Shown one piece after another: positions 26,866 through 35,841 of a stretch of 64,000 nt of DNA. How positions within the stretch are numbered: position 1 is the first letter of the stretch; the number at the start of each line of letters is the position of its first letter. Under the pieces are notes generated by a model, which worked only from the letters and a program-made list of their open reading frames with translations, had not been told where the DNA came from and ran no database searches. The translations under genes and the position numbers were made by a program. Source of the stretch: HTCC2207 sp002685195 (lineage in GTDB: Bacteria > Pseudomonadota > Gammaproteobacteria > Pseudomonadales > Porticoccaceae); the NCBI GenBank assembly GCA_051201675.1, contig CP179212.1, positions 1-64,000 of the forward strand, read 5' to 3'.

Positions 26866-27775
26866 ATCTGACCCTAAAATTCATTGGAGGCTAAACGATC
26901 TTTTGCGGGCAGGACAAAAAGCAAAGGAATTTGCTGCAGTTTCATGGTCTAGTTCTAATGAGTCTAGCGATAGTAGTTTTGTTCATTGGCAGCCAAGTAA
27001 CATTTCAGACCCCGACAGCTTAACGGCAGATAAAGCGCCAGATTTAGATCGGGCGGAAGAGAGTATCGCTGAGCTCCCTGAACTGATATCTCAAGACCAA
27101 ATTGATCAGAATTCGGCGATTCAGGCCGCTATTTCTCAAGCTCGAAAAGAAGCTTTTGATGCGGGATTCTCTGATGGAAGCGACACTGTTGATACAAAAT
27201 ATGAAGCGCTAAGACAAGAATTACAAAATATCGTAACTTCTTTGGAAGTTTATCAAAGCGATGTGCAAAGTTTTTATGACCCTCTAAAGAAACTAGCGAT
27301 ACACATTGCAGAGCAAATAGTGAGGGGAGAACTAACACTCTCATCCACAGCGATTGAACATCTTGTTCAAAAAGCGCTTGGAGATATTGAACATCAAGGT
27401 ATAGACAATATTGTTGTAACTCTAAATCCCAAGGACGCAGATGCTTTCACTAAAAGCCTTGACGATGGCCCTGAGGTGAGAGCCGATCCGGAATTATCTC
27501 GAGGTAGCGTCAAAGTAACAATGGGAGATGCCGCCATTGAGGACTTAATAGAGCATAGAATCAAAGGAATTGCCGACAGTATCTTTCAATTAGATACGGA
27601 GAATTCTTCTGGCAACCGCGATTTAGACAGTAACAAAGATGTTCAAATTTCTGATGATCAGACTGAACTGCAAGATACTGAGCTTAGAGATGAACAATCA
27701 GAAACAACTCCGCTCGATGTAGAGGAGAGATCTGATTTGGGCGAAGACATTGAAGATTCAGACCAAGATGCGTAG
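26858..27775 (+). CDS. fliH: Flagellar assembly protein FliH
   Basis: FliH forms the stator-like stalk that links the export ATPase FliI to the C ring. The best start is TTG at 26858, eight bases before the end of the fliG stop, with GGAGAGG just upstream; the longer frame from 26819 would have no function-related gain. The 305-residue protein has an acidic N-terminus, the central helical IAISQARKEAFDAGFSDG repeat region and a C-terminal FliH domain (LAIHIAEQIVRGELTLSSTAIEHLVQKALG). It is longer than E. coli FliH (about 230) through an acidic tail of some 50 residues that ends the protein. Confidence 0.9.
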   Translation: MSESDPKIHWRLNDLLRAGQKAKEFAAVSWSSSNESSDSSFVHWQPSNISDPDSLTADKAPDLDRAEESIAELPELISQDQIDQNSAIQAAISQARKEAFDAGFSDGSDTVDTKYEALRQELQNIVTSLEVYQSDVQSFYDPLKKLAIHIAEQIVRGELTLSSTAIEHLVQKALGDIEHQGIDNIVVTLNPKDADAFTKSLDDGPEVRADPELSRGSVKVTMGDAAIEDLIEHRIKGIADSIFQLDTENSSGNRDLDSNKDVQISDDQTELQDTELRDEQSETTPLDVEERSDLGEDIEDSDQDA

Positions 27776-29099
27776 TTTCTCAGAGCAAGTCGATCGTGAG
27801 GTGGAAACTATCCGAACACCGCAACCATTGCCGAACGGAAAAATCGTTCGTGTTGTCGGGCTCACACTAGAAGCAAAAGGCATTTTAGCGCCATTAGGAG
27901 CGCTCTGTCGGGTTGAGTGTTCGAAAGTTGGCACCTTTATTGATGCTGAGGTGGTTGGATTCCAAAATGATATTTTATATCTCATGCCTTTTACAGATCC
28001 CTCGGGCATTGCTCCCGGGGCGCGAATTTGGGTTCAGTCTAATAATTCAAATGTGAGCGCAGGAGACGCCCTTCTTGGACGGGTGATTGATGGTTTGGGT
28101 TTGCCTATTGATGGGAAAGGGCCTATTGATTATACAGTCTCAATCAGTGCCGAGGGCTCATCCTTAAACCCAATGGAAAGAGGACCAATAGACAAGATCT
28201 TAGACACGGGAATCAAGGCAATCAATACATGTTTAACCTTGGGCCTGGGGCAAAGAATTGGATTAATGGCAGGCTCAGGTGTAGGTAAAAGTGTTCTTCT
28301 TGGCATGTTAACTAAATATACAGAAGCCGACATTGTTGTTATTGGGCTTATTGGTGAGCGGGGCAGAGAAGTCCAAGAATTTATTCAAAAAACCCTCGGG
28401 CACAGCGGATTAAAAAAAGCGGTAGTAGTAGCTTCACCAGCAAATATCTCTCCAGTTGTCAGACTCAAGGCTACTAAAAGAGCCCACTTGATTGCGGAAT
28501 ACTTTAGAGATCAAGGTAAAAGCGTGTTACTACTCTGCGACAGTTTGACTCGAGTCGCTCACGCCCAGCGCGAAATTGGTTTAGCTATTGGAGAACCTCC
28601 AACGGCTAAGGGTTACCCACCATCAGTATTTGCGCTTCTCCCCCGCCTCATTGAGAGGGCAGGTGTAGGCAAAAACGGTTATGGTTCGATAACTGCCGTT
28701 TATACGGTCCTTGCGGAGGGAGATGATCGGTCAGACCCTATTGTTGATATTGCTCGGGCGTCTTTAGATGGCCAGGTTATGTTGTCTCGAGAATTAGCTG
28801 ATGCAGCCCATTATCCAGCAATCGATTTGGTCGGATCAATTTCTCGAGTTATGGATAGCCTCGTGTCTCCAGATTTACTTAAGGCCGCAAATCGACTTCG
28901 CCGGCTTTGGACGCTCTACCAACAAAATCAAGATCTTATTCAAGTAGGAGCCTATGAATTTGGGTCCAACCCAGATCTAGATGAGGCGATTCGAGTTCGT
29001 CCCGATATGGAAAGACTTTTACAACAGCTAAGTGATGAAGCTGTTAGCTTAGAAGAAAGTCAAAATGAGCTTAGGAGAATTACGGGGGCCGAGCAGTGA
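27768..29099 (+). CDS. fliI: Flagellum-specific export ATPase FliI
   Basis: FliI is the F1-beta-like ATPase that powers and gates flagellar type III export. It has Walker A MAGSGVGKSVLLGML near residue 165, the catalytic GLIGERGREVQEF, Walker B LLLCDSLTRVAHAQREIGLAIGEPP, and the family ending. The start is taken as ATG 27768, overlapping the fliH stop by eight bases and giving 443 residues; a TTG six codons earlier is possible. It is translationally coupled with fliH upstream and fliJ downstream. Confidence 0.97.
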   Translation: MRSFSEQVDREVETIRTPQPLPNGKIVRVVGLTLEAKGILAPLGALCRVECSKVGTFIDAEVVGFQNDILYLMPFTDPSGIAPGARIWVQSNNSNVSAGDALLGRVIDGLGLPIDGKGPIDYTVSISAEGSSLNPMERGPIDKILDTGIKAINTCLTLGLGQRIGLMAGSGVGKSVLLGMLTKYTEADIVVIGLIGERGREVQEFIQKTLGHSGLKKAVVVASPANISPVVRLKATKRAHLIAEYFRDQGKSVLLLCDSLTRVAHAQREIGLAIGEPPTAKGYPPSVFALLPRLIERAGVGKNGYGSITAVYTVLAEGDDRSDPIVDIARASLDGQVMLSRELADAAHYPAIDLVGSISRVMDSLVSPDLLKAANRLRRLWTLYQQNQDLIQVGAYEFGSNPDLDEAIRVRPDMERLLQQLSDEAVSLEESQNELRRITGAEQ

Positions 29100-29548
29100 G
29101 AGAAAAAACAGGCCAGGTGTGGGAGCTCATGTTAGTTAAGGCAAATAGAGTTTTAAGGCAGGCCCAAATTGAACTTGACTCTGCTTTAGGAAAAAAGCGT
29201 GAGGTCGTGACTAGGCAGAACAAAATTGACACCATGATAGTCGAGTATTCCGATACGCTTAATGGGATTCTATCGAGAGCTCATAATAAGGCAGAGGCAG
29301 CGCACTACCGTCAGTTTATTGTTCAGCTACAAAATCTGCGACAAAGAGGAAGCGAAGATATTCAAGTAATCGAACAATTGTGCAATGAGGCAAGGCAAAA
29401 GACATTATCGGCAGACCAAGAGAAGCTCAAGCTCGAAAAATTGAGCCAAAGATCGCAAGCAAAAATAACCCAGCTTCGTAAGGTAAAAGAAGTCAAAGAT
29501 ATTGAAGCGCAAAACTTAATCCAATTTAATTTGAATTCACCCTCATAA
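29096..29548 (+). CDS. fliJ: Flagellar export protein FliJ
   Basis: FliJ is a small coiled-coil stalk of the FliI ATPase, corresponding to F1-gamma. The 150-residue product is almost entirely helical and charged, as expected of the family, which has little sequence identity. It starts at GTG overlapping the fliI stop by four bases. Position between fliI and fliK makes the call secure. It ends the first transcription unit; fliK has its own promoter. Confidence 0.88.
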   Translation: MREKTGQVWELMLVKANRVLRQAQIELDSALGKKREVVTRQNKIDTMIVEYSDTLNGILSRAHNKAEAAHYRQFIVQLQNLRQRGSEDIQVIEQLCNEARQKTLSADQEKLKLEKLSQRSQAKITQLRKVKEVKDIEAQNLIQFNLNSPS

Positions 29549-29564
29549 TAATTTAGTCCCGCAT

Positions 29565-29580
29565 TGGCATGGTGATTGCA
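29565..29580 (+). promoter_or_regulatory. Sigma-54 promoter of fliK-flhB operon
   Basis: TGGCATGGTGATTGCA fits TGGCACG-N4-TTGCW, with GG and GC exactly ten bases apart. It lies 43 bases before the fliK ATG in the only sizeable gap between fliJ and fliK. No GTGGCAAAAA element is seen beside it. Confidence 0.85.
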
Positions 29581-29623
29581 ACATCTTTAAGTAACTAATC
29601 ACTGCCCACGAGATGACTAACAC

Positions 29624-31105
29624 ATGATTGATCTAGACAGCCTTCTTCAGAAAGCCCAAACCTCCGCAAACCCAGTAAATACAGACCCTCAAGAGGGCTG
29701 GAAATCTGAGCCGTCAAATGGCAACACATTCGATGATATTTTTAAGGATCAGTTAGAGTCTAAAAGAGCGGCAAAAGATGGCAAGACTTTGCCAGACCCA
29801 AATACCAAACCAACTGAACTTGAGGCTAGAGTTTTGGGAGGTGGAGCCGAGATATTGATGACTGGTTCAGATCCGACGACCGAAAACATTACAAATGATG
29901 CCTTGGCCCAAAATGTCGGAAGTGAATTCGAGGCTAGAAGTCTTGCAGGAGGAACCGAGATAATGATGACTGGTTCAGATCCTACGACCGAAAACATTAC
30001 AAATGATGCCTTGGCCCAAAATGTCGGAAGTGAATTTGAGGCTAGAAGTCTTGCAGGAGGAACCGAGATATTGATGACTGGTTCAGATCCTACTACCGAA
30101 AGTATTACAAAATATGCCTTGGCTCAAGGGATAGACCCAGAAATCATGAATCTATTAATGTCAGATACCAGTGACTCGAACATTCGACTTATGGAAGCCT
30201 CAAAAATAGGGCCCCAATCAATGACTATTCCTGTGCTAGCGAAAAGTCAGGCAGGGAGTCAGTTAGGATTTCAGAATTCAAGGCAACTCGACACCCAAAG
30301 ACCTAGTGAAATCTCTCTTAGTAACAGCTTAAAGCTTGAAATGGCTCTAAATACTAACACAGGTGATCAGCGTGAACATGTGCAGACTGAAAAAACAAAG
30401 AATAGATTAAAAATAGAGCAATTGTTCTTGGCTAGTAATGCTGAGCGGTCATCCAACGAAAAAATACAAATAAAACTTGATCCAATTAATTTAAAAGTTG
30501 ATGTGGAAGAACTTCTTTTAGGCAGCGGTAAAAGCAGCACGAGCCAATCAGTAATTCAGAACCTATCCCGGCTGGATGCATCGGGAGTGCCAATTTCCTC
30601 TAACTTATTAGAGTCTAAAATTGAGATGAATTCAAAATCCCTGGCTGAGCCGATCACGAACAAAGATGAAACGGCATTAGTTCGCCGACAGGAGCAATAT
30701 CTTGATGCTTCTCGTCGCCTCACTCAGGCAATAGGCGAAAGGCTGTCAGCCCAAATTGTTAAGGGAGCATGGAAAGTTGAAATGGATCTACATCCGAAGT
30801 CCCTGGGACGTATCGAGATTAAACTAGAGATGAGAAATGGGGAGCTCGAAGCCCATTTTAATTCATCTCAAAACGTTACGCGGGACTTGTTGCAAGAGAG
30901 TTTTACAAAATTAAAAGATGTTTTGGCAGAACATGGCATAGATTCTGCTTATATAGGGTTAGGGACTGGAGAAGGCAAAAATTCTGACGGAAAACCGACA
31001 GATCAATCCCCAGTTCTTACTGAGAACAAAGATGATGAAGGCCATGTCCCAGAAATCGCTCATGAAAATAACGTCAGTAGCGATGGCTTGGATATTCAGG
31101 TGTAA
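29624..31105 (+). CDS. fliK: Flagellar hook-length control protein FliK
   Basis: FliK is the secreted molecular ruler that stops hook growth and switches FlhB specificity. The 493-residue protein has a variable N-terminal part and a conserved C-terminal domain with WKVEMDLHPKSLGRIEIKLEMRNGELEAHFNSSQNVTRDLLQESFTKLKDVLAEHGI. Residues 67-174 consist of three tandem 36-residue repeats with GGTEIMMTGSDPTTENITND. Such repeats change ruler length. It leads a new sigma-54 operon. fliL, which often follows, is missing: fliM starts 34 bases later. Confidence 0.93.
   Translation: MIDLDSLLQKAQTSANPVNTDPQEGWKSEPSNGNTFDDIFKDQLESKRAAKDGKTLPDPNTKPTELEARVLGGGAEILMTGSDPTTENITNDALAQNVGSEFEARSLAGGTEIMMTGSDPTTENITNDALAQNVGSEFEARSLAGGTEILMTGSDPTTESITKYALAQGIDPEIMNLLMSDTSDSNIRLMEASKIGPQSMTIPVLAKSQAGSQLGFQNSRQLDTQRPSEISLSNSLKLEMALNTNTGDQREHVQTEKTKNRLKIEQLFLASNAERSSNEKIQIKLDPINLKVDVEELLLGSGKSSTSQSVIQNLSRLDASGVPISSNLLESKIEMNSKSLAEPITNKDETALVRRQEQYLDASRRLTQAIGERLSAQIVKGAWKVEMDLHPKSLGRIEIKLEMRNGELEAHFNSSQNVTRDLLQESFTKLKDVLAEHGIDSAYIGLGTGEGKNSDGKPTDQSPVLTENKDDEGHVPEIAHENNVSSDGLDIQV
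29822..30145 (+). repeat. Three tandem 108-bp repeats inside fliK
   Basis: Three in-frame copies of 108 bp begin at 29822, 29930 and 30038, each starting with GAGGCTAGA. Copies one and two, and the first part of three, are nearly identical at the DNA level, so the expansion is recent. Each adds 36 residues to the FliK ruler region. Confidence 0.92.
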
Positions 31106-31139
31106 AGATCTTATCTCTAAATAAATTAATGAGGGTGGT

Positions 31140-32132
31140 ATGGCGGATACAAAAAACTTATTAACTCCTGAAGAGCTAGATGCTCTTGCTACAGGAATTG
31201 AGGATGGATCCATTGAAGCCGATACGGGACTAAATGGCGATGTGCAAGCTCTCAAACATGACTTAACTAGAGAAGATTCGTCACTAGGCATGAATTTAGG
31301 TGCCGTAAATATTATTAATGAACGCTTTGTCCGGCATTTCAAGGCAGGCATTCTGGAAGTTCTCCGCTCGGAAGCAAAAGTAGTAGCAGAGAAAGTAACG
31401 GTGATGCCTTACCGCGAATATATAGCCAGTCTTACCGCCCCAGTCGCGGTTAATACAGTGAGTTTGAATCCATTGTCAGGGAGTGCACTTGCAGTAATAG
31501 ATCCCTCGATTATTTTTGCTGCTTTGGATAATTTTTTTGGTGGTCCGGGAAGAGTTATGGATGGCCTGCTACCAACGCGTACCTTTACTCCCACAGAAAT
31601 ATCAATTAACAAAATCATAACAAATATTTTATTTGGGTCTCTGCAAGAAGCATGGGCCCCAGTTATGCCAATTAAGTGCGTTAGTCAGGAGCTCATATCA
31701 AATCCGGCTGCAGTAAAAATTGCTGAAAAAGACGAATTGGTTGTTGTTAGCCGGTTTTCAACGGAGATCGGCGAGCGCGCTAAAGGGAATATTGATGTGG
31801 TTTATCTCTACAGCACACTTAAACCGATCAGGGAGTCTTTAGAAAGCAGGGTGCAAGCTAGTGCTGAGGCTCCAGGTTCTAAATTGTCATGGACGAAGGA
31901 TTTAATGGCTGCTGCCATGGATGCCGAAGTTGGTATTTCCGTTTTTCTTGGGGATATTCAGTCGACGTATAAAGAATTCGAAAATTTACGAGAAGGCGAT
32001 ATTTTGTATTTTAAAAAGCCTGAATATGCAAGAGTCCACGCTAACGGTATCGCAGTTTTTGAAGCAGATATCGGAACCAGGGACGCGCATATGGCGGTAC
32101 GCTTTGTTGAACCATTGGTTCCTGCATACTAA
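31140..32132 (+). CDS. fliM: Flagellar motor switch protein FliM
   Basis: FliM is the CheY-binding C-ring protein. The 330-residue product starts with LLTPEELDAL, a variant of the CheY-P-binding segment LSQxEIDALL, continues through the CheC-like middle domain and ends in a SpoA domain (LREGDILYFKKPEYARVHANGIAVFEADIG). GAGGGTGG lies directly before the ATG. A CheY-binding peptide is retained although no che gene is in the window, so chemotaxis genes must lie elsewhere. Confidence 0.95.
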   Translation: MADTKNLLTPEELDALATGIEDGSIEADTGLNGDVQALKHDLTREDSSLGMNLGAVNIINERFVRHFKAGILEVLRSEAKVVAEKVTVMPYREYIASLTAPVAVNTVSLNPLSGSALAVIDPSIIFAALDNFFGGPGRVMDGLLPTRTFTPTEISINKIITNILFGSLQEAWAPVMPIKCVSQELISNPAAVKIAEKDELVVVSRFSTEIGERAKGNIDVVYLYSTLKPIRESLESRVQASAEAPGSKLSWTKDLMAAAMDAEVGISVFLGDIQSTYKEFENLREGDILYFKKPEYARVHANGIAVFEADIGTRDAHMAVRFVEPLVPAY

Positions 32133-32188
32133 TAACAGTTAAGTTACATCAATAATTAAAGACATCAAATTATTAAAGAGAGAAAAAC

Positions 32189-32491
32189 ATGGCGGAAACA
32201 GAGACTAATAAAACGGAAGAACTGGACCAAAATAAAATTGATTCTGAAGTGTTACAGAATATCCCCGTGACTATTTCTGTAGAAGTTGGGCGAACATCGC
32301 TAAAGATTCGTGATTTGATGCGCCTTGCTCAAGGCAGTGTGGTTGAGTTAGACCGGTTGGCTGGTGAGCCGCTAGACCTAATGGTTAACAACACACCAGT
32401 TGCTCAAGGAGAGGTTGTCCTTGTTAATGATCGATATGGAGTGAAACTAACTAGCGTCATTCCAACTGTAGATCGCGTCAAGAATCTCTAG
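32189..32491 (+). CDS. fliN: Flagellar motor switch protein FliN
   Basis: FliN is the lower part of the C ring and the docking site for FliH. The 100-residue protein is one SpoA domain with the typical NIPVTISVEVGRTSLKIRDLMRLAQGSVVELDRLAGEPLDLMVNN and NDRYGVKLT. It stands between fliM and fliO in standard order, with AGAGAG before the ATG. Confidence 0.97.
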   Translation: MAETETNKTEELDQNKIDSEVLQNIPVTISVEVGRTSLKIRDLMRLAQGSVVELDRLAGEPLDLMVNNTPVAQGEVVLVNDRYGVKLTSVIPTVDRVKNL

Positions 32492-32506
32492 CAGGGACGA
32501 ATAACG

Positions 32507-32857
32507 ATGAATTCTCTTGGGTGGACAGATTATGTATCGATGATGGGTTCATTTGTTGTTGTCCTATTACTCCTTATAGGCACGCTGATAATGTTAAAAA
32601 GAATGGGCCCAAAGGTTGGAATGTCAAACGGTAAAAAGATTCAAATACTGGAGGCTCAAAATCTTGGCGGGCGCCAAAAATTAATTTTGGTGGGTGTAGG
32701 TCAAGAGACGATTTTACTTGGCCTATCTGCAACAGGGATGACTAAGCTGGGGCAGTTTCCAAATGATACCGATTTCACAAGTCATGATGAAGGTCGGCCT
32801 GAAGAAATAAGTCAAACGGGTTTCCAGAGTATTCTCTCGAGAGTATTAAATAAATGA
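32507..32857 (+). CDS. fliO: Flagellar protein FliO
   Basis: FliO is a membrane chaperone for assembly of the FliP ring in the export gate. The 116-residue protein has one membrane helix (about 10-28) and a short cytoplasmic domain with KKIQILEAQNLGGRQKLILVGVGQETILLGLS, which is the family signature. The end overlaps the fliP start by four bases (ATGA). Confidence 0.93.
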   Translation: MNSLGWTDYVSMMGSFVVVLLLLIGTLIMLKRMGPKVGMSNGKKIQILEAQNLGGRQKLILVGVGQETILLGLSATGMTKLGQFPNDTDFTSHDEGRPEEISQTGFQSILSRVLNK

Positions 32858-33612
32858 TGAACCTTTCCAAAATCTTGAAGCCAACGATCATTCTGGCTCT
32901 AATATTGGTCTCAGGACCGGTGTTTGCTCAAACCGGCATGCCTGTTGTTAATATGGTCGATAACGGCAATGGTAATACAGAATATAGTCTAACCTTGCAG
33001 TTGCTTGCGTTAATGACCGCACTGACTCTTCTGCCGTCAATAATACTCATGATGACTTCCTTTGTGAGGATCATCATTGTTATGTCCCTTCTGCGGCAAG
33101 CACTGGGAACGGCGCAGACCCCTCCAAACCAGGTTTTATTGGGGCTAGCCTTGTTCTTGACAATTTTTATTATGTCGCCAGTGATTACAACTGTCTATGA
33201 AGATGCAGTTCAGCCTTATTCTGAGGGCGCCATTAGTTTCGAAGCAGCACTTGATGCCGCTGAAATTCCAGTGAGAGGTTTCATGCTCAATCAAACCCGC
33301 GAAACAGATATTGAAATGTTTGCTGAGATAGCTAGGAATAGCGATATTGATACAGCAGCCGATGTTCCGTTTACAACATTGGTCCCAGCATTTATAACTT
33401 CAGAGCTCAAGAGTGCCTTTACCATTGGGTTTCTCATATATATTCCATTTATTGTAATCGACTTAGTAGTGGCAAGTGTTTTGATGTCCATGGGTATGAT
33501 GATGTTATCTCCAATGATGATATCCATGCCTTTTAAGCTGATGTTATTTGTATTGGTGGATGGCTGGTCTTTGATTATGGGATCTTTAACCTCAAGTTTT
33601 GTGATTGGATAG
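32854..33612 (+). CDS. fliP: Flagellar export gate protein FliP
   Basis: FliP forms a pentamer in the FliP5Q4R1 export gate. The 252-residue protein starts with a cleavable signal peptide ending PVFAQT and has the conserved MTSFVRIIIVMSLLRQALGTAQTPPNQVLLGLALFLTIFIMSPV and the final LMLFVLVDGWSLIMGSLTSSF. It is translationally coupled to fliO and followed by fliQ after eight bases. Confidence 0.97.
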   Translation: MMNLSKILKPTIILALILVSGPVFAQTGMPVVNMVDNGNGNTEYSLTLQLLALMTALTLLPSIILMMTSFVRIIIVMSLLRQALGTAQTPPNQVLLGLALFLTIFIMSPVITTVYEDAVQPYSEGAISFEAALDAAEIPVRGFMLNQTRETDIEMFAEIARNSDIDTAADVPFTTLVPAFITSELKSAFTIGFLIYIPFIVIDLVVASVLMSMGMMMLSPMMISMPFKLMLFVLVDGWSLIMGSLTSSFVIG

Positions 33613-33620
33613 GAAAAATT

Positions 33621-33890
33621 ATGGATGCGTCACAAGTTATCGAGTTAGGAAGGGAATCACTGTGGGTTGCTGTGATGGTTGCATCGCCTTTATTAGGTGT
33701 AGCTCTCGCGGTTGGTCTTCTTATTGGTATATTCCAGGCAGCTACATCTATTCAGGAAATGACGTTAAGTTTTATTCCTAAGCTTGGAGTCATGGTCCTT
33801 GCTTTGATGGCTTTTGGAAGTTGGCAGATAGCTATTATGGTCGATTTTTTTGGGCGCATTTTTGAACGCATTCCTATGTTGTTTATGTAA
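33621..33890 (+). CDS. fliQ: Flagellar export gate protein FliQ
   Basis: FliQ is an 89-residue protein with two membrane helices that packs around FliP in the export gate. GRESLWVAVMVASPLLGVALAVGLLIGIFQAATSIQEMTLSFIPK is the conserved sequence. Its last base overlaps the first base of the fliR start codon. Confidence 0.97.
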   Translation: MDASQVIELGRESLWVAVMVASPLLGVALAVGLLIGIFQAATSIQEMTLSFIPKLGVMVLALMAFGSWQIAIMVDFFGRIFERIPMLFM

Positions 33891-34660
33891 TGGAGCTTCT
33901 AGTTGCGGAAGTGGTGGAGCGTTTCTATATGTTGCTATGGCCCATGATTCGCATCTCAGCTTTTTTGTTGACCGCACCATTCTTTTCAATAAGGGCCGTA
34001 TCGGTCCGTATTCGAGTACTGTTAGCGATCGTGTTGACTTGGATGGTATACCCTCTCTCAGAATGGCCGTCACTTGACCCAATAAGTGCTTCAGGCTTGA
34101 GAGAAGTATTTTTTCAAGTTTTTATAGGTGCGTTAATGGGGTTGTTGCTTCAGATAGTTAATGCAGCTCTTGTGGTTGGAGGGCAGGCTATTTCAGCCTC
34201 GATGGGATTAAGCATGGCTAATATGGTCGACCCAAACATAGGAAATGTGCCGGTATTGGCACAGTTTTTAATTATTTGTTCTACCCTGATTTTCTTAGGG
34301 CTCGGTGGACACGTCTTAGTAATCTCATTACTGCTGGAGACTTTTCAAATTTTACCGATTGGAGAGGAAATAGCCGTTCAAGGGTTAATTCAGCTTGTGA
34401 TTGAATGGAGTTCGATGATATTTCTTGGTGCTATTCTCATTGGAATGCCATTAATGACATCTCTGTTGTTCATCAATATTGGTCTCGGAGTCATTACCCG
34501 AGCAGCGCCAGCTCTGAATATTTTTGCTGTGGGATTTCCCGCAATGATAATGGCTGGAATGGTTTTGTTATCGCTATCTATGACTAGTATTGGATTTCGC
34601 ATTCAGTGGTTGTGGCAGCAATCGTTTGAAGTGATGGGTCAAGCCCTAGGAGTGCAGTAG
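33890..34660 (+). CDS. fliR: Flagellar export gate protein FliR
   Basis: FliR is the single gate subunit that completes FliP5Q4R1 and contacts FlhB. The 256-residue hydrophobic protein has the family pattern ISASMGLSMANMVDPNIGNVPVLAQFL in its middle and GLGVITRAAPALNIFAVGFP near the end. The start and stop codons touch fliQ and flhB by a single base each, so the gate genes are tightly coupled. Confidence 0.97.
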   Translation: MELLVAEVVERFYMLLWPMIRISAFLLTAPFFSIRAVSVRIRVLLAIVLTWMVYPLSEWPSLDPISASGLREVFFQVFIGALMGLLLQIVNAALVVGGQAISASMGLSMANMVDPNIGNVPVLAQFLIICSTLIFLGLGGHVLVISLLLETFQILPIGEEIAVQGLIQLVIEWSSMIFLGAILIGMPLMTSLLFINIGLGVITRAAPALNIFAVGFPAMIMAGMVLLSLSMTSIGFRIQWLWQQSFEVMGQALGVQ

Positions 34661-35808
34661 TGGCAGAGCAAGATACTACAGAAGAACGCACTGAAGAACC
34701 TACCGCGAAAAGACTTGAGAAAGCGCGTGAAGATGGGCAGGTAGCTCGATCTCAGGAGCTTTCGGTAGCGGCAATGATGATTGGAGTTGCGTGCTTTATG
34801 TATTTGTTTGGTGGGATACTAATTTTGCAGCTTGGGGATGTATTTCGAGCTGGATTTGTATTTGATCGCAAAGATATTTATTCAGAAGCACTATTACCGT
34901 CAACATTTGGACACCATGCTGTGGATAGTATGGTTGCTACCCTACCTATATTTGTACTCGCGGTCATTATTGCGATAGGAGCCGCCGGTATAATTGGAGG
35001 TTATAACTTTTCACTAAAATCTATGGCCCCAAAGGCCAGCAAGGTAAATCCATTGCAAGGATTTAAGAGAATGTTTGGCATGCAAGCATTGGTAAACTTA
35101 GCAAAGGCACTTGCAAAGTTTGGCTTGGTGGGAGGCGTTTTATATTTAGTCGTGAGCAGTAATTTCAATAACCTTATTGCTTTGGGGTTTATGGATGTGA
35201 AGCCAGCGATGGCTAACGCTGGGGCGCTTATCGGAAAGGGGACAGTTTTTGTTACCCTAACTTTAATCATAGCGGCAGCTATTGATGTTCCCTATCAAAT
35301 CTATGAGCACAATAAAAAATTGAAGATGACTAAACAAGAAATTAAGGATGAATTTAAAGATACCGAGGGTAGACCTGAAGTAAAAGCGCAAATAAGAAGA
35401 AAGCAACGAGAAATGGCAATGGGGCAAATGATGGAGGCCATCCCCGATGCTGATGTGATCATCGTAAATCCAGAGCATTTTGCAGTGGCTCTAGCATATG
35501 ATCCTTCCAGCTCAGGAGCTCCGATAGTGGTTGCGAAAGGTGTTGACTACATAGCTCAAACAATTCGAGAAAAGGCTAAAGAAGCAAGTGTTCCTATATT
35601 CCATGCGCCGCCACTGGCTAGAGCAATTTACTTTACAACTGACTTAAATAAGAGCGTACCAGAAACCCTCTATTATGCCGTTGCTCAAGTGATTGCGTAT
35701 GTCTTTAGTTTAAACAGCCTGGGCCAAGGCGCTCAGGTTGCCCAAAAACCAAACCCTGAAGTGCCCGATGGCATGCGCTATGACGCTGATGGGAAACTTT
35801 TAATTTAA
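34660..35808 (+). CDS. flhB: Flagellar export switch protein FlhB, NPEH variant
   Basis: FlhB surrounds the export gate and changes export from rod/hook to filament substrates. The 382-residue protein has the N-terminal EERTEEPTAKRLEKAREDGQVARSQEL, four membrane helices and a cytoplasmic domain. The autocleavage motif is N270-P271-E272-H273 instead of the usual NPTH; asparagine and proline, which make the cut, are kept. The GAPIVVAKGVDYIAQTIREKAKE block follows. The start is GTG overlapping fliR by one base. Confidence 0.96.
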   Translation: MAEQDTTEERTEEPTAKRLEKAREDGQVARSQELSVAAMMIGVACFMYLFGGILILQLGDVFRAGFVFDRKDIYSEALLPSTFGHHAVDSMVATLPIFVLAVIIAIGAAGIIGGYNFSLKSMAPKASKVNPLQGFKRMFGMQALVNLAKALAKFGLVGGVLYLVVSSNFNNLIALGFMDVKPAMANAGALIGKGTVFVTLTLIIAAAIDVPYQIYEHNKKLKMTKQEIKDEFKDTEGRPEVKAQIRRKQREMAMGQMMEAIPDADVIIVNPEHFAVALAYDPSSSGAPIVVAKGVDYIAQTIREKAKEASVPIFHAPPLARAIYFTTDLNKSVPETLYYAVAQVIAYVFSLNSLGQGAQVAQKPNPEVPDGMRYDADGKLLI

Positions 35809-35841
35809 ATAAATAGATAGTGCCTCAAGGAGGCTATTAAT

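Noticed and set aside
29822..30145. CRISPR-like regular repeat
   Set aside because: The repeats are contiguous, 108 bp long, in frame and without unique spacers; they are coding repeats of fliK.
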